NCBI GenBank assembly: GCA_963576735.1
Contig: OY755171.1
Coordinates: forward strand, 16,306,001-16,370,000
Direction: 5' to 3'
Length of the DNA stretch: 64,000 nt
Source of the DNA: Bedellia somnulentella
Lineage: Eukaryota; Arthropoda; Insecta; Lepidoptera; Bedelliidae
Part shown: one piece after another, positions 33,737-44,739 of the stretch
Layout of the letters: each line of letters begins with the position of its first letter
How positions within the stretch are numbered: the stretch's first letter is position 1
Notes under the pieces: generated by a model
The model's input: only the letters and a program-made list of their open reading frames with translations
The model's database searches: none
Told to the model about the DNA's origin: nothing
Program-made: the position numbers and the translations under genes

Positions 33737-33972
33737 ACATCCGTGGTCGAGTGGTTAAGTGACTAGCTCCTGGTCCGGAGGTTGCAGGTTCAATCCCCGC
33801 TGAGGGCAACATTTGTGTGATAAGTATAAATGATGTCTCTTAGTCTTGGATGCTTGCTTGGTATTGGTCTTATATGTGTGTTGCATAATATTAAATTTAT
33901 CGTCGAGTAAGTATCCCATAATACAAGTCTTACTTAGTTTGGGGCTAACTTGATCAGTGTATTATATGTATG
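33737..33972 (+). mobile_element. tRNA-type SINE family 2, best copy
   Basis: The head has A-box region gtggtcgagtggttaagtg and B-box region ggttcaatccccgctgag. The body runs through cttagtcttggatgct, cataatacaagtcttact and ttggggctaacttgatc. A Pol III internal promoter is implied by the boxes. It is the most tRNA-like of the four copies. Confidence 0.8.
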
Positions 33973-34297
33973 TTACGAAAGTTGGATGTCTTAGAGAAAA
34001 GCTTGGGGTTAACGTCAACAATAAAAACATTATAAAATTAAATATTAAAAACGTGACATTAATTCATTGACCGCGGAATCACTAATTTCAAAACTGTCTT
34101 TATATCAAATTGTAATGACAACTAGAATTGTGTACTTATCAAAGGGTGGATGATGGAAGTTTTTTTATAGGTTACAAAATGGCCGTCATTCTTTATAATT
34201 TTTAAAGAAGCTAATAATTTATTGAAAATGCAGTGTTAATGGCAATTCTATTAACGCTTATGTATTCCCATTTATTTAATTACAAAAAGAAATATGA

Positions 34298-34362
34298 ATA
34301 GTATAGTCTCTGCCTACCCCAATGGGAATTAATGGCGTGAGTATATGTATGTATGTATGTAA
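34298..34362 (+). repeat. LINE family B 3' terminus
   Basis: Reads tagtctctgcctacccc...aatggcgtgagtatatg and then (TATG)n. This is the cleanest copy of the end shared with family A. Confidence 0.75.
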
Positions 34363-36200
34363 ATATGAAAACTATATCAATTGAAAACAATCCAATCGTG
34401 TCAAATTTCGTATCAAAACTGTAGTATTACCAACGTCACTGCTTAATGCAAAACACAATTATAGTGTTGTGGAATGAGGTCACGGTTGAGGTTCCATTTT
34501 TATCGATTGTTTAATTTCGAACTCATTTATGAAATATATTAGTTTTGTATGTTAGGTTGGATATAGGTTAATCATCAGATTACTTCAGTGTTAATTAAAG
34601 GTCACTTAAAACATAAAAATTGGTAGTTTAATTGGATAAACACTGCCTCAGCTTAAGTCTTTTATATATTAATTTATTTGTTTTGTCTAATAACTGTGAT
34701 TTACATAGAAAAAAAACCACTACAGCTAACAAAAATGTTGTTGTGTAGAAATGAATTTGTACACAGTAACTAGCACTCAATACTTTAAGAACACTATTTC
34801 GGTAAAACCTATGAAAAAGTATCATAAAGCGGTGTTTAAAATTATGAGATGTTATATAAACCCTTTGGGTGCATTTATCTTAAACAAACAAAAACTTTGG
34901 ATAGTTTAGATTTAAAAAAAAATTAAAGGATTTTGTAGATTAAAGGATCATTGCTGAGATAAGTTTACGTCTTGTTCAGCCACGAAATAGTTAAATACCC
35001 TAAGGAATATGAATCGGGTGGGTTATTTTTATTTTTTATTTATTTTATTTTATTTAAACATAGTTATGCATAATATTAATAAGAAGTACTACTTAGCAAT
35101 TTATCGATACTATTAGCAGTATAAGTTTCACTTCACTACATCAAAATGGTCGCGAGTAGAACTGTGCGTGAGGTAAAGGTTGAATCGACCAAACCTCAAC
35201 ATTAGCACCCATTAATGGTATAATTTTGTAGCAGTTAGCGTCATCGAGTTCTTGTTACATTTGCAAATATAACATGTTATAGTTTGATTTGTTGCAGGTT
35301 CAAATCAAAGACTATAGTTTTTTTATAGTAGCGTAAAATAAACACTTATTATAGTGTTTCTTTATATCATGTGGATCTTCATATCACTGCCATCAATTTA
35401 CTGATCTTACTACCGAAATTGTCTGGAAGACATCACTTTATGTGAAAAGACCGCTGTTGTACTTCTGCTTAAGAATAAATTGCTGTAAGTTTGATATCCA
35501 ATCAATCGTTTTCTTTTGTATTCTATTAACAATGAAAACTACCTTATTTATGCTACTGTTGTTTATACAATTAGTCTTAAGGTCTACAGAAGTGCAAGTG
35601 AAATATAAATAAGCTACAGAACTGTATAACATAACCCTCATTAAAAAATTCATCCTTATGATACAGATAGAATAAATCAAGGGAGAATATTTAAGAATTT
35701 CCAAGAATGTAGTTAGTGTTTAACAAATTTTATTTTCATCAATCAAGCAATTTAATACCCAGCATGAATTATACTTTAGAGTTTCAGAATAGTTGACAAC
35801 ATTTAGAAAATATTTTAGGGAAAAACTTAATATATTTCGTTACTTTCTACATGAGTAAGTTATAGGAATAATGAATGACAAACAATTTAGTAACCGACCA
35901 TTGTAAAAGCGTATATTTTGAAACACCCGATTCCTTAATCACTATAGATAACACCAGTCAACAAATATGTGGGCATTACGATGGGTTTTATATACGCAAT
36001 TAAAGGTTTAAATGTAAAAAAATATTAAGTGACCAATTAAATCCAATTTCAGTCCGAGCTAGTCAAAAATAGTAACAAAAATTACTTGCAAGCAGAGAGA
36101 AAATTTATAATACCAGAGGAAACCCTATGGTAGTATGAACAATAAAATAATATATAATTTAAATCTTTTTGTTCATGAAAACCTCCTTTGGGGATTATTT
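34363..36200. other. Non-coding stretch, nothing recognised
   Basis: About 1.8 kb of AT-rich DNA with two short minus-strand frames (34628-34825, 35438-35704) lacking motifs. No dispersed-family member was found. Confidence 0.35.
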
Positions 36201-36406
36201 CAAATAAATAAAGGAAAGAAAACTTTACACACAGGCGGGATTTGAACCCGCGACCTCGGGTATACGGGTCAATGGCTGCCAGCGCGAAATTCTTCTATCC
36301 TTTATTTCTTTTACACTTTTTAGTAGTGTTGCGTTTCCTACATCCGAATTTTTCACTAATTCGAATCCCGCCTGTGTCGAAATTTTTCTTTCCTTTATTT
36401 ATTAGT
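36201..36406. repeat. Short inverted-repeat element with tRNA-like word at both ends
   Basis: Left 36201-36247 and right 36359-36406 are reverse complements of each other with few mismatches (aataaataaaggaaagaaaa and acaggcgggatttgaacc-type words). The tRNA-like ggcgggattcgaaccc appears in both arms, suggesting two opposed SINE-like ends or a MITE. No target duplication could be fixed. Confidence 0.6.
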
Positions 36407-36412
36407 AATAAA

Positions 36413-36526
36413 AGAATACGTTTGAAAAAATTGCTGGATGTAAATGAAGCTAGAGAGGTTTGAGCGGATCTTATTTAATGTAGATCTATACCCCAAAGGT
36501 AAATTATGGCCTAAGTATATGTATGA
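36413..36526 (+). pseudogene. LINE family B coding tail
   Basis: The plus strand encodes KRLKKLLDVNEAREV then a stop. Further on are ccccaaaggtaaattatggc and the terminal agtatatgtatg. The block order matches the other copies with an internal deletion. Confidence 0.65.
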
Positions 36527-36689
36527 AACCCAATGGAATAAAGATTGCACCCAGAAGCACGAGAAAAAATCTTAAAAGCTTCAACCTCCATTACTCTGTC
36601 GTATTCACCTAGTATCATTGCTTAATCAAAATATAGTATATAATACAAATATAGTATATAATGTTCAAGTGAGTTCAAGTGATGAAGAT

Positions 36690-36830
36690 GAGGGGAAACA
36701 TCTTGGCTAAAACGAGCATGTCACGGTGTTTGCGTATACTTAGACCCTTATGACGTGAGCAAATTGACAAAGCTAAAATTGGGTATACTGAAAAAGAACT
36801 GAACCTCCTCTACAACCCTTCACATTAGGT
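36690..36830 (+). mobile_element. tRNA-type SINE family 1 body, diverged
   Basis: Words gaggggaaacatc, catgtcacggtgttt, cttatgacgtgagcaaatt and aattgggtatactgaa follow the family body in order; head and tail are lost. Confidence 0.5.
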
Positions 36831-36834
36831 TTGA

Positions 36835-37082
36835 ATACATACATACATATAATCACGTTAATAAATCCAAAAATGGGAATAGCCAGAGCATCATAATTAG
36901 AAACTTCTCAGACAGTTTTGGAAGTTTAGTTGAAATAACACTATACTATATAAAATGGTTGGATATCGGTCTTTAGCTACAAGTCCAACGCGTATATTAA
37001 AAAAACTCCAATACTCAAAGGCGCCTCTTATTATACCCACTGGTAGAAATCGGTAAGTGCTATTGTAAGCCAAAACATCACG
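36835..37082 (-). repeat. Family A repeat, diverged
   Basis: Blocks acatacatacatataatcacg, aatagccagagc, gacagttttggaagttt, ggcgcctcttattatacccac and gtaagccaaaacatcac are in family order. Confidence 0.7.
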
Positions 37083-37411
37083 CCTACATCAACGGCTCTG
37101 TTAAAATTAATACAAGTCTTTGAAATTCTTGCCATGATTCATGTTAGCGGCTTGGAAAAAACTGAATTTATCCATCACAGTGCCTGCAATTAAGATTTTA
37201 CGTGCTTCGGAATGGAGTCGTTAGCAGTTTTTCCCGAGCATTGCGTTTAGTAAAGCATTTAGTATAGAAATATTCTCCTATAATCTTGTCATGTCTGACT
37301 GTTTGTTTGTCCGTATATTGCAGCAATTTATTTTTGGAACTACTGTAACTAAGTGATTGGAAATTAATAAGCAGATATAAACTATTAACCGTGTTTTTAG
37401 AAGGTGACTTA

Positions 37412-37556
37412 GGTAATTAGACTTTTAAAATGAGTTTTGGGCGATGTGGTTGGAGTTCCACACGCATTATTATTTTACAATATTGTCCTCACACAACTTA
37501 CAAAGGGGCTGAAAAACGTATGATTCTGAAGCTCTGGCTACCAGTTTTTGGGATCG
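37412..37556 (+). repeat. Family A repeat fragment
   Basis: The 3' half only: tgggcgatgtggttggag, tgaagctctggctacc. The tail is lost. Confidence 0.6.
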
Positions 37557-37639
37557 AAAAAGCCTTTTAATTTTATAATAGACTTTAAATAAAATAAACT
37601 GTATTTTTACACTTAAAAAAATATACAATAACAGTGCAC

Positions 37640-37750
37640 CGTCCGGTGCTTTCAGTTAATAGGGGGCAGGTCTATAGCAATTTTGTACTAATACACTGTT
37701 ACATCACTAAGTATAATACAACCACATTTCTATATTTTCCCTTGCAGTTA
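37640..37750 (-). mobile_element. tRNA-type SINE family 1 fragment
   Basis: aatagggggcaggtctatagc, ttttgtactaatacactgtta and aagtataatacaaccaca match the minus-strand body of the family. Confidence 0.55.
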
Positions 37751-38974
37751 GTAAAATTCTTAAATGTATGACTATGCATTGTTAATACTTACTCAAACTT
37801 ATTAGTTTGAAAGATATAAACTCCCAAAGTGCTGAAACTTTTATCCCCCGAGGTGTAACTTTTAAAACAAGAAAGTACAATTAACAATAAAATTTATGTT
37901 ACAGATCATAATCAACATTAACAATGAACAGTAATTGAGATATAGCACATTTATACCGAAATCACTAGCAATTTGTCACTCATACAACTACTATGGTAAA
38001 CTAGTTTACATTATATTATTATATTATATTGGAAGTATTGTATTTAGTTTGAGAATCCCGTGATAACACTTCTGTTACCCGACTACAGTCTACGACATCA
38101 CAAAATATGATTTTTTTCTTCTGTTGTACCTTTATTTTGATACCCTTTTTCAAAATGACGCGTTTTTTAAATTTGTTGGTTCCTTAATTAAACCCATTTT
38201 ATTGGTTTTCATGAAGAAAAAACAGAACCACAAATTGTGTTTACTTGTATATAAGTTATGGTGGAGCATATGAACATACCTACATAATTAACGGTTAAAA
38301 TCCTTTTAAAAATAATTTTGCTCATTTCCAAGTGGGCGAAATTGACTCTTGTTATTATTATAAAATAGTAAGTCAATACCTTAGATAAATAATTAAATTA
38401 TTATAACAGAAGTCGCTCCAAATAAAAACACGATACTTTGCTGTTTTTAAATATATTGGTATTGAACCGTTTGCTTGACTCGACTTAATGGACTTTTATA
38501 GATTCATGTATATTTTCCCAATAAAATGTATGTAAATAAAAACTTTGCATAATAATAAAACATGCGACAACTTACAAAAAAAACAATAATTTTGATATAT
38601 GGCTGTTTTGGCGGACAGCGTTCCCGACCTTTGGTTAAGGAAGAGTTCTACTTTCATTGGAAAACTTAAATCATAAATCTGCTCATAAAATACAGAAACT
38701 CATTCCTTTAGGTCGTATCTGGTCCAATAAATGTCACAAAGAAAAAAATCCTTCAAGTTATTTTTTCGTTTTTTATACACATTTAAATCCAGTGCGTAGA
38801 TTTAAAGAATTAACCATACAAAGGAACAGAGAAAGTGACTTGGTTTTATACTATGTAGTGATAAGCTAATACTGCTGTAATAGTGTTATATGTGAAAACA
38901 TAGATTAAGTCTAAAAAATAATAATAAAGAAGTGTCATGGTGAAAACGTACTTTCATTTCGTGGCACTGCGTAA
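37751..38974. other. Non-coding stretch, nothing recognised
   Basis: AT-rich; a 70-codon plus frame at 38657-38869 carries no known motif. Confidence 0.35.
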
Positions 38975-39950
38975 TCTATACTTATAATAAATCTGTAGAG
39001 AGGTCAATTCTGTACATGAAATATATTTTCAAAATAACTATCAGGTGGTGATTAGGGATCGATACTGATGCCAAATATGCAATCAGTAAAATTTTTGTCT
39101 GTCTGTCTGTCTTTCTGTCTGTCTGTCTGTCTGTCTGTCTGTCGGTTTGTATGTTCCTTATGGAAACAAAAACTACTCGACGGATTTTAACGAAACTTGG
39201 TACAATTATTCTCCTTACTCCTGGGCAGGTTTTTGTATACTTTCCAGCAGAGTAGTAAAGGGGAATTTTGGGAAATTTTGGGAAAACGGGAGAAGTTACT
39301 CAATTTTTTAAGATTCCGTCGCGTGTGCAGCCTTAATGGTTAAACTTACATAGAAATCATGTATCACGGAAATATTCCTCATAAAATTATCTAAAAAAAA
39401 TCCTCAGCAGTTTATGTCTATCTTTTACGGTTGACTCACAATAACACGTGTAATTCCTGATAGCTTAGCAGTTCGGAACATTCTGATTATATTTATTTAC
39501 TCTTACGTTTGTAAACCTCTAACTCATCCCTAATTTAAATAAGGTAACATTATTACCTATTCAATAAAAAAAGAATCATAGAAATCGGTAAAGAAACACC
39601 GAAATTATACATAAAATAAGCCATCGCGCCCGTGACCAAAACCGAATCGTTACTAATTTACATATAACATACTAGATGGCGCCAGTAGTTGCATCCTACA
39701 ACACGAAATGATTTATTTTTTAGATTGTTATAAATACTTCATAGCGCTTTATTCTAAAATTTGCTATTAAACGGAAATACTGAACCGTTCATTAAAGCGC
39801 ATTAAAAATCACCAAACTACACTGTTTAGGGAGTGCTATAAATTTAATAAATTGAAAACATTGCGCTGAATTTCACAATGCTTGAGCAGTGACTGAAGAA
39901 AGAAACCTCAGATATTTAAAAAACAACGCTACCCGTGCGAAGCTGGGACG
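38975..39950 (+). mobile_element. Non-autonomous Helitron, second copy
   Basis: Same ends as the 20-kb copy: TCTATACTTATAATAA after A, and cccgtgcgaagctggg...CACTAG before T. The (GTCT)n tract is at about 39097-39140, interrupted once by TTTC. The two copies are closely similar except for a region near 39620-39780 that differs. Confidence 0.82.
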
Positions 39951-40426
39951 ATCCACTAGTTTATAAATAAATAGTATTTTTTGTTATGAAAATTTTGAGT
40001 AAACAGATGAGTCTGTTAAATATAATTTTTAGTCCTGTATTTCTCTATTCAACGTTAACGTTGTCAATCCCCGATGGGATACATATAAGGGTACTACTAC
40101 TTTTGAGCTTGAACATCAAGTGTAATTGTTATCACTTGGAGTCCAGATTATCCAGAATTCATTGGTTTTAACTGTATAAAGACGTAATAGTGTCCTGCGG
40201 ATAATGTTGGGAACCTAGCTGAGGAACTTTGCCTTTTTATTGCCATCTTTTCTTTTTAAATTGTAATATTTCTATATATTGTCATTGTGTTTGGTAACTA
40301 ATAAATATCTTTTATCTTTAATATAAGTCAGGCTCTATAGAACACTCGTTTTTGCATCCACTTGCTTTGTATGCATGACATTATTGGTCATCATTACAAA
40401 GTTTTTGGGGCTAATTTGCGTCTTTT
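39951..40426. other. Non-coding stretch, nothing recognised
   Basis: No gene or repeat seen; ends at the GTATT duplication of the LTR element. Confidence 0.35.
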
Positions 40427-40431
40427 GTATT

Positions 40432-40908
40432 TGTTAAGCCGCACTATCATAACATAGTGCTGCGCCTTTCCCAAAGGGTTGGTAAAGAATATAATTAAAG
40501 GACTGTATTTTATAGGTGGCGACATCTGGTGTGAAAGTATGGACATTAAAACCATCAGAGGCATATTGATATGTTAAGTTAGATCTTACTATTGCTCAAC
40601 AGATGTCGCTAGTAATTACGTAATTTAGAATATTCTCGATCAATGTAAAACAACCGTTAGGAACATTAGTACTTTCTATTTTTTCCAGAGCATTCGAAAT
40701 AATAAAGAACCGTTTTAACGGTCGATTTGCTATGTATTCTAGAAGCTTCCGCTATTGTTGTACAGAGGGCACTTGCAAGGCCCAATTATCCACATGATCA
40801 TTACTAATACAAAATTTGAAGAGAACACCAAGCGAGTTTTATTCCCTCCTGGATACGGAACCTCCCAAACAGAGGACGTCAGCGCATTCCCACCTCTACG
40901 AACAATCA
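40432..40908 (+). repeat. 5' LTR of the BEL/Pao-type element
   Basis: Begins TGTTAAGCC and ends GAACAATCA. Nearly identical to 31220-31697 and to 42586-43007. Its last ~45 bp carry the '5-prime' U5 variant (cagaggacgtcagcgcatt). Confidence 0.92.
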
Positions 40909-41216
40909 TTTGGCGCCCAACGTAAAAGGAAGAAAAGTAAATCGAAAATCCCTGAGAGAAAATAGCTGGAATCCTGCTGAGGCTACGTCGTTTTTTTGGG
41001 TCAGAAAAACCACCGGAGGAGAAGATTGAGAAGCTACCAGGATTGTGAGAGGGCTAAGTATCGGCCTGAAATCGTGAGTTGGTTGTTTTTTCCTATCTTT
41101 CCTCATTCCTTTAGGGTTAACTCTGTCTGGGAGGTTATGTTGTATTTGTAGTTGAATGCCTCTTTATTTCGTTAAAATCTCGTTTAGACTGCTTATTTTT
41201 TATCGCTGTGTTCATT

Positions 41217-41545
41217 TAAACCGTGTTAAATGTCATTTTATTGTTATACCGTTCCAAAATTTAAACCGTGTTAATGGTCATTTTATTGTGATACCGTTTT
41301 AAAATTTAAACCGACACATATATATCGATAATCTACCCAGTAATAACGTGTCTTAGCTTAGGATGTGTGTCCCGAACACTAAAAGAGGGAGGCGTCTTAA
41401 ACGCCTTTCGGTCAGATATAATTACTCGATATATACCTATATCGATAGATCTACCCACTCACAACGTGTCTTAGTTCAGGATGGGTATCCTAAACACTAA
41501 AAGAGGGGGCGTCTTAAACGCCTTTTGGTCAGATAGAAATACTCG
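41217..41545 (+). repeat. Tandem repeats inside the LTR element leader
   Basis: Two layers: a ~44-bp unit (aaaccgtgttaa...cattttattgt) repeated about 2.5 times at 41217-41310, then a ~118-bp unit repeated twice (about 41318-41435 and 41437-41550), each holding taacgtgtcttag-type and gcgtcttaaacgcctttcgg words. gcgtcttaaacgc is itself a small palindrome. Confidence 0.8.
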
Positions 41546-41777
41546 ATATCTATTAATAAAACTACAATGTTCACCCCACCGAGTGGAGAACAGGGGTCGA
41601 CTGTGATTTACACAGCATCCCTAAAAATTAACAAAACCGTACCAATAACTAATTAAACCGTACCAATAACTAAACAAACCTTTATACCTATTAACCAAAT
41701 AACACCACAAAATAACCAAATTATTCCAAGTAACAACCAAACCCATACCCAATTCCAATTCTGACAGTTTCCCAACC

Positions 41778-42110
41778 GTAACACCAGCTCACGTCTTATT
41801 TGGCCGATCACTGACAGCCCTCCCAGACCACGACCTGACTGATGTACCAGAATCGAAGCTTACACTATTTCGTCAACTCCAACAGATATACCAGAGCTTC
41901 TGGCGGCGGTGGTCCAGCTTTATATCCGGGGAGCATCGTGCTGATCAAGGACAACAGGACACCCCCGTGCCAGTGCCGCCTGGGGAAGATCGAGCAAGCT
42001 CACCTCGGGGCGGATGACGTCGGTCGAGTGGCTAACATTAAACCAGCCAACAGGCTTATAAAGCGGGCATTCAACAATATATGTCCGTTACCACTACCAT
42101 CACAAATGTA
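41778..42110 (+). pseudogene. BEL/Pao pol C-terminal relic (integrase end)
   Basis: One frame from 41778 reads VTPAHVLFGRSLTALPDHDL, then LTLFRQLQQIYQSFWRRWSS, typical of the stretch after the BEL integrase core. After a shift the frame at 41890-42110 continues LYPGSIVLIKDNRTPPCQ, LGKI and RLIKRAFNNICPLPLP, then stops. About 20 residues are lost at the shift. Nothing of protease, RT or RNase H remains in the element. Function would have been cDNA integration; this piece is dead. Confidence 0.8.
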
Positions 42111-42585
42111 AATTTGGGAAGTTGGATGCAATCCAAAGAACACCACAAAGAATAGAATTTGAAACCCTTACACCGAGACCATACTTGATTTAAATTACTG
42201 AACTCAATTAGTGGAAACTAGCATTAAGGTTTTACCGAGGATTACTAATTGATACTGAAGTTGAAAAAGCCAAAATTTACCAGAATATGAAACATTAAAG
42301 ACTTATCCATTCCAAGCTGATCATTCGACACGACGCCGACGAAAAGGAACGGAACATGAAGAAATCCCAAGGCCGGAAGTTCAGATGAAGAAAGAAAACA
42401 TTTAGAATTAGTTAGATATAAGTTATGTTCCGTTTTTAATCAATTTATGTTTACCAATAAATCTTTAATATTCCTGTGTTTTAATTCAAAATTAGATTAG
42501 TAAGTATAGGCTTGTCAGTTAGGTAGGCCAGGGTCATATATGTTACTTCACCATACCAAACAATACAGTGCCTTTTGGGGGAGCA

Positions 42586-43848
42586 TGTTAAGCCGCACTA
42601 TCATAACATAGTGCTGCGCCTTTCCCAAAGGGTTGGTAAAGAATATAATTAAAGGACTGTATTTTATAGGTGGCGACATCTGGTGTGAAAGTATGGACAT
42701 TAAAACCATCAGAGGCATATTGATATGTTAAGTTAGATCTTACTATTGCTCAACAGATGTCGCTAGTAATTACGTAATTTAGAATATTCTCGATCAATGT
42801 AAAACAACCGTTAGTAACATTAGTACTTTCTATTTCTTCCAGAGCATTCGAAAAATAAAGAACCGTTTTAACGGTCGATTTGCTATGTATTCTAGAAGCT
42901 TCCGCTATTGTTGTACAGAGAGCACTTGCAAGGCCCAATTATCCAAATGATCATTACTAATACAAAATTTGAAGAGAACACCAAGCGAGTTTTATTCCCT
43001 CCTGGATACTGAACCGGGGACAGACCCGTGCTTCACCTCGTTATTTCACCCAGGTGAAGCACGGGGCATAACCGAGTCCCGTGTTTCACCCAGGTGCAAC
43101 ACGGGGTATTCACTAGTCCCCGTGCTCCAACAAATATTATTTTTGTACAGTCATGATCAATCTATGATGCTCGTAATCTGAAAAACCTAGTTATATAATA
43201 AGTAATAATTGATAAGTTCAAGTGAATAGAACCTATTTTTATTTACATTATGTATTACGATAGATTTCTGTCATTTTAATTTGTTAATTTGACTTATGAA
43301 TATAAATAATTAATTGTAAATGCGCAGATGGAATTATTAAACAACCAAATCACAGTTGGCTATTTCTTGGATAAATTACGTTGAATATAATATTAGGTAG
43401 AGGTACGTTACTCAGCATTATGCTGGCCTGGTTTATTTAATTAAATTTCTTTCACTCCTATTTGTTACTATAACGAGGTATTAGTCGTAACAAAAAGTAT
43501 TTTGTTTTTTTTTTCGTTTTTGATATGTAAGTATATAGTTCGTATCTACCTAGGTACATATAATATGAATTAGAAGAAAAATATATGTGTTGACAATATT
43601 TTTGAAACACATGTTTACATAATAAACAACTTCAGCACACGGTTGTACTTTCTGTATTTTCTTTAATGTCAATGTCGGTTGGAGCATGGGGACCAGTGCA
43701 TACCCCGTGCTGCACCCAGGTAAAACACGGGACTAGGTTATGCCCCGTGCTTCACCTGGGTGAAACAACGAGGTGAAGCACGGGTCTGTTCCCACTGAAC
43801 CTCCCGAACCCCTGGACGTCGGCACCTTACCAGCTCTACGAACAATCA
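42586..43848 (+). repeat. 3' LTR of the BEL/Pao-type element, interrupted
   Basis: 42586-43015 and 43802-43848 are the two parts of the LTR, split by the inverted-repeat element at 43016-43793 and its second target duplication. The last ~45 bp carry the '3-prime' U5 variant (acccctggacgtcggcacc), unlike the 5' LTR. Confidence 0.9.
43016..43793. mobile_element. 778-bp non-autonomous DNA element with 113-bp inverted ends, 8-bp duplication
   Basis: Inverted repeats 43016-43128 and 43681-43793 differ at a handful of positions. ACTGAACC flanks it (43008-43015 and 43794-43801). An 8-bp duplication fits hAT or P-type transposases. The ends are GC-rich and contain internal sub-repeats (cacccaggtg, gcacgggg), while the middle is AT-rich and non-coding. 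It inserted into the 3' LTR, so it is younger than the LTR element. Confidence 0.9.
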
Positions 43849-44035
43849 GTATTAATTTACAACATCATCTTCCTAGGTCATTTTTGCAGTAAAAAGTATT
43901 GTACTCTAATTATACTACTATACTATATAAACTACGTAATATAATGTCAAGTTTGGTAAAAAAGCATTAAAACCTTCCCAAAGTCATCGTAAATCAGTCG
44001 ATACTCAGATAGTTTTTATTAAATCCTGTGAAGAT

Positions 44036-44276
44036 CCTTAGAATAGCACTACACCATTTTTACCTGTGGGTGATTGTAAGAGGTGACTAAAGGTACAGAT
44101 AGAGGGGCTTTTTAAGTGATTTTTGGACGATGCAGTTGGAGACCCATCACCAACAATCATAATTTTTAATACAATCTTTTCCCCACTCAACTTCCAACAG
44201 TGGCTAAGGAATTTCTTATTCCGAAGCCCTGGCTACCCCTTTTAGGGATTTATGGCCGTGAGTATAAGTATGCATG
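44036..44276 (+). repeat. Family A SINE-like repeat
   Basis: Lacks the first ~20 bp (starts ccttagaatagcac); the rest runs to gtgagtataagtatgcatg. Confidence 0.82.
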
Positions 44277-44342
44277 TTTTCATCCACTACTATTTCATTG
44301 TCTTCTGCGAAATTAAAATATCTTTTGATATATCATGACCAA

Positions 44343-44735
44343 CGGCGCAGAGACGTGGCCTCTAACAATGGGCCTCATAAGAAGGCTCCGAGTCACCCAA
44401 AGGGCAATGTAGAGGGCTATGTTAGGAGTTTCAGTACGCGATCGAATCCGCAACGAGGAGATCCGTAGAAGAACCGGGGTCACTGACATTGCCCGGAGAA
44501 TTGCAAAACTGAGATGGCAATGGGCAAGACACATTGCACGCAGAACCGACGGCCGTTGGAGCTCGAAGGTTCTGGAGTGGCGGCCACGTACCGGAGGATG
44601 CGGTGAGGGTAGGCCTCCCACAAGGTGGACCGACGACTTGGTCAAGATCGCGGGAAGCCGATGGATGAGGGCAGCACAGGGCCGGTCGTTGTGGAGATCT
44701 TTGGATTGTGGACGTCTATAGGCTGATGATGATGA
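44343..44735 (+). pseudogene. RTE-type LINE C-terminus with (TGATGA) tail
   Basis: The plus frame encodes the RTE endonuclease-RT end. GAETWPL...RLRVTQRAM is followed by a TAG at about 44411. The frame then reads AMLGVSVRDRIRNEEIRRRT, ARRIAKLRWQWARHIARRTD, then RPPTRWTDDLVKIAGSRWM and RSLWRSLDCGRL with a stop at 44719-44721. The sequence ends in gctgatgatgatgat, the usual RTE tail. GC content is high for the window. RT palm and endonuclease are missing, so this is a truncated dead copy. A tail-only echo (aggctgatgatgatgac) lies at about 52691. Confidence 0.85.
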
Positions 44736-44739
44736 TATC

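Larger units (their letters stand above)
40432..43848 (+). mobile_element. BEL/Pao-type LTR retrotransposon, internally deleted
   Basis: A 477-bp 5' LTR (40432-40908, TG...CA) is followed by a PBS starting TGGCGCCCAACGT (40911). A ~1.68-kb interior follows, then a purine-rich tract (ttttgggggagca) and the 3' LTR from 42586. The 5-bp duplication GTATT flanks the whole (40427-40431 and 43849-43853). The interior keeps only the last part of pol, so it is a non-autonomous deletion copy. The BEL/Pao call comes from the pol remnant and the 5-bp duplication. Confidence 0.88.

Noticed and set aside
33737..33815. tRNA gene
   Set aside because: The tRNA-like head is joined to a body shared by three other copies and lacks a full cloverleaf; it is a SINE head. 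The same holds for the heads at 1652, 7478, 7788, 17200, 49866, 53788 and 61184.
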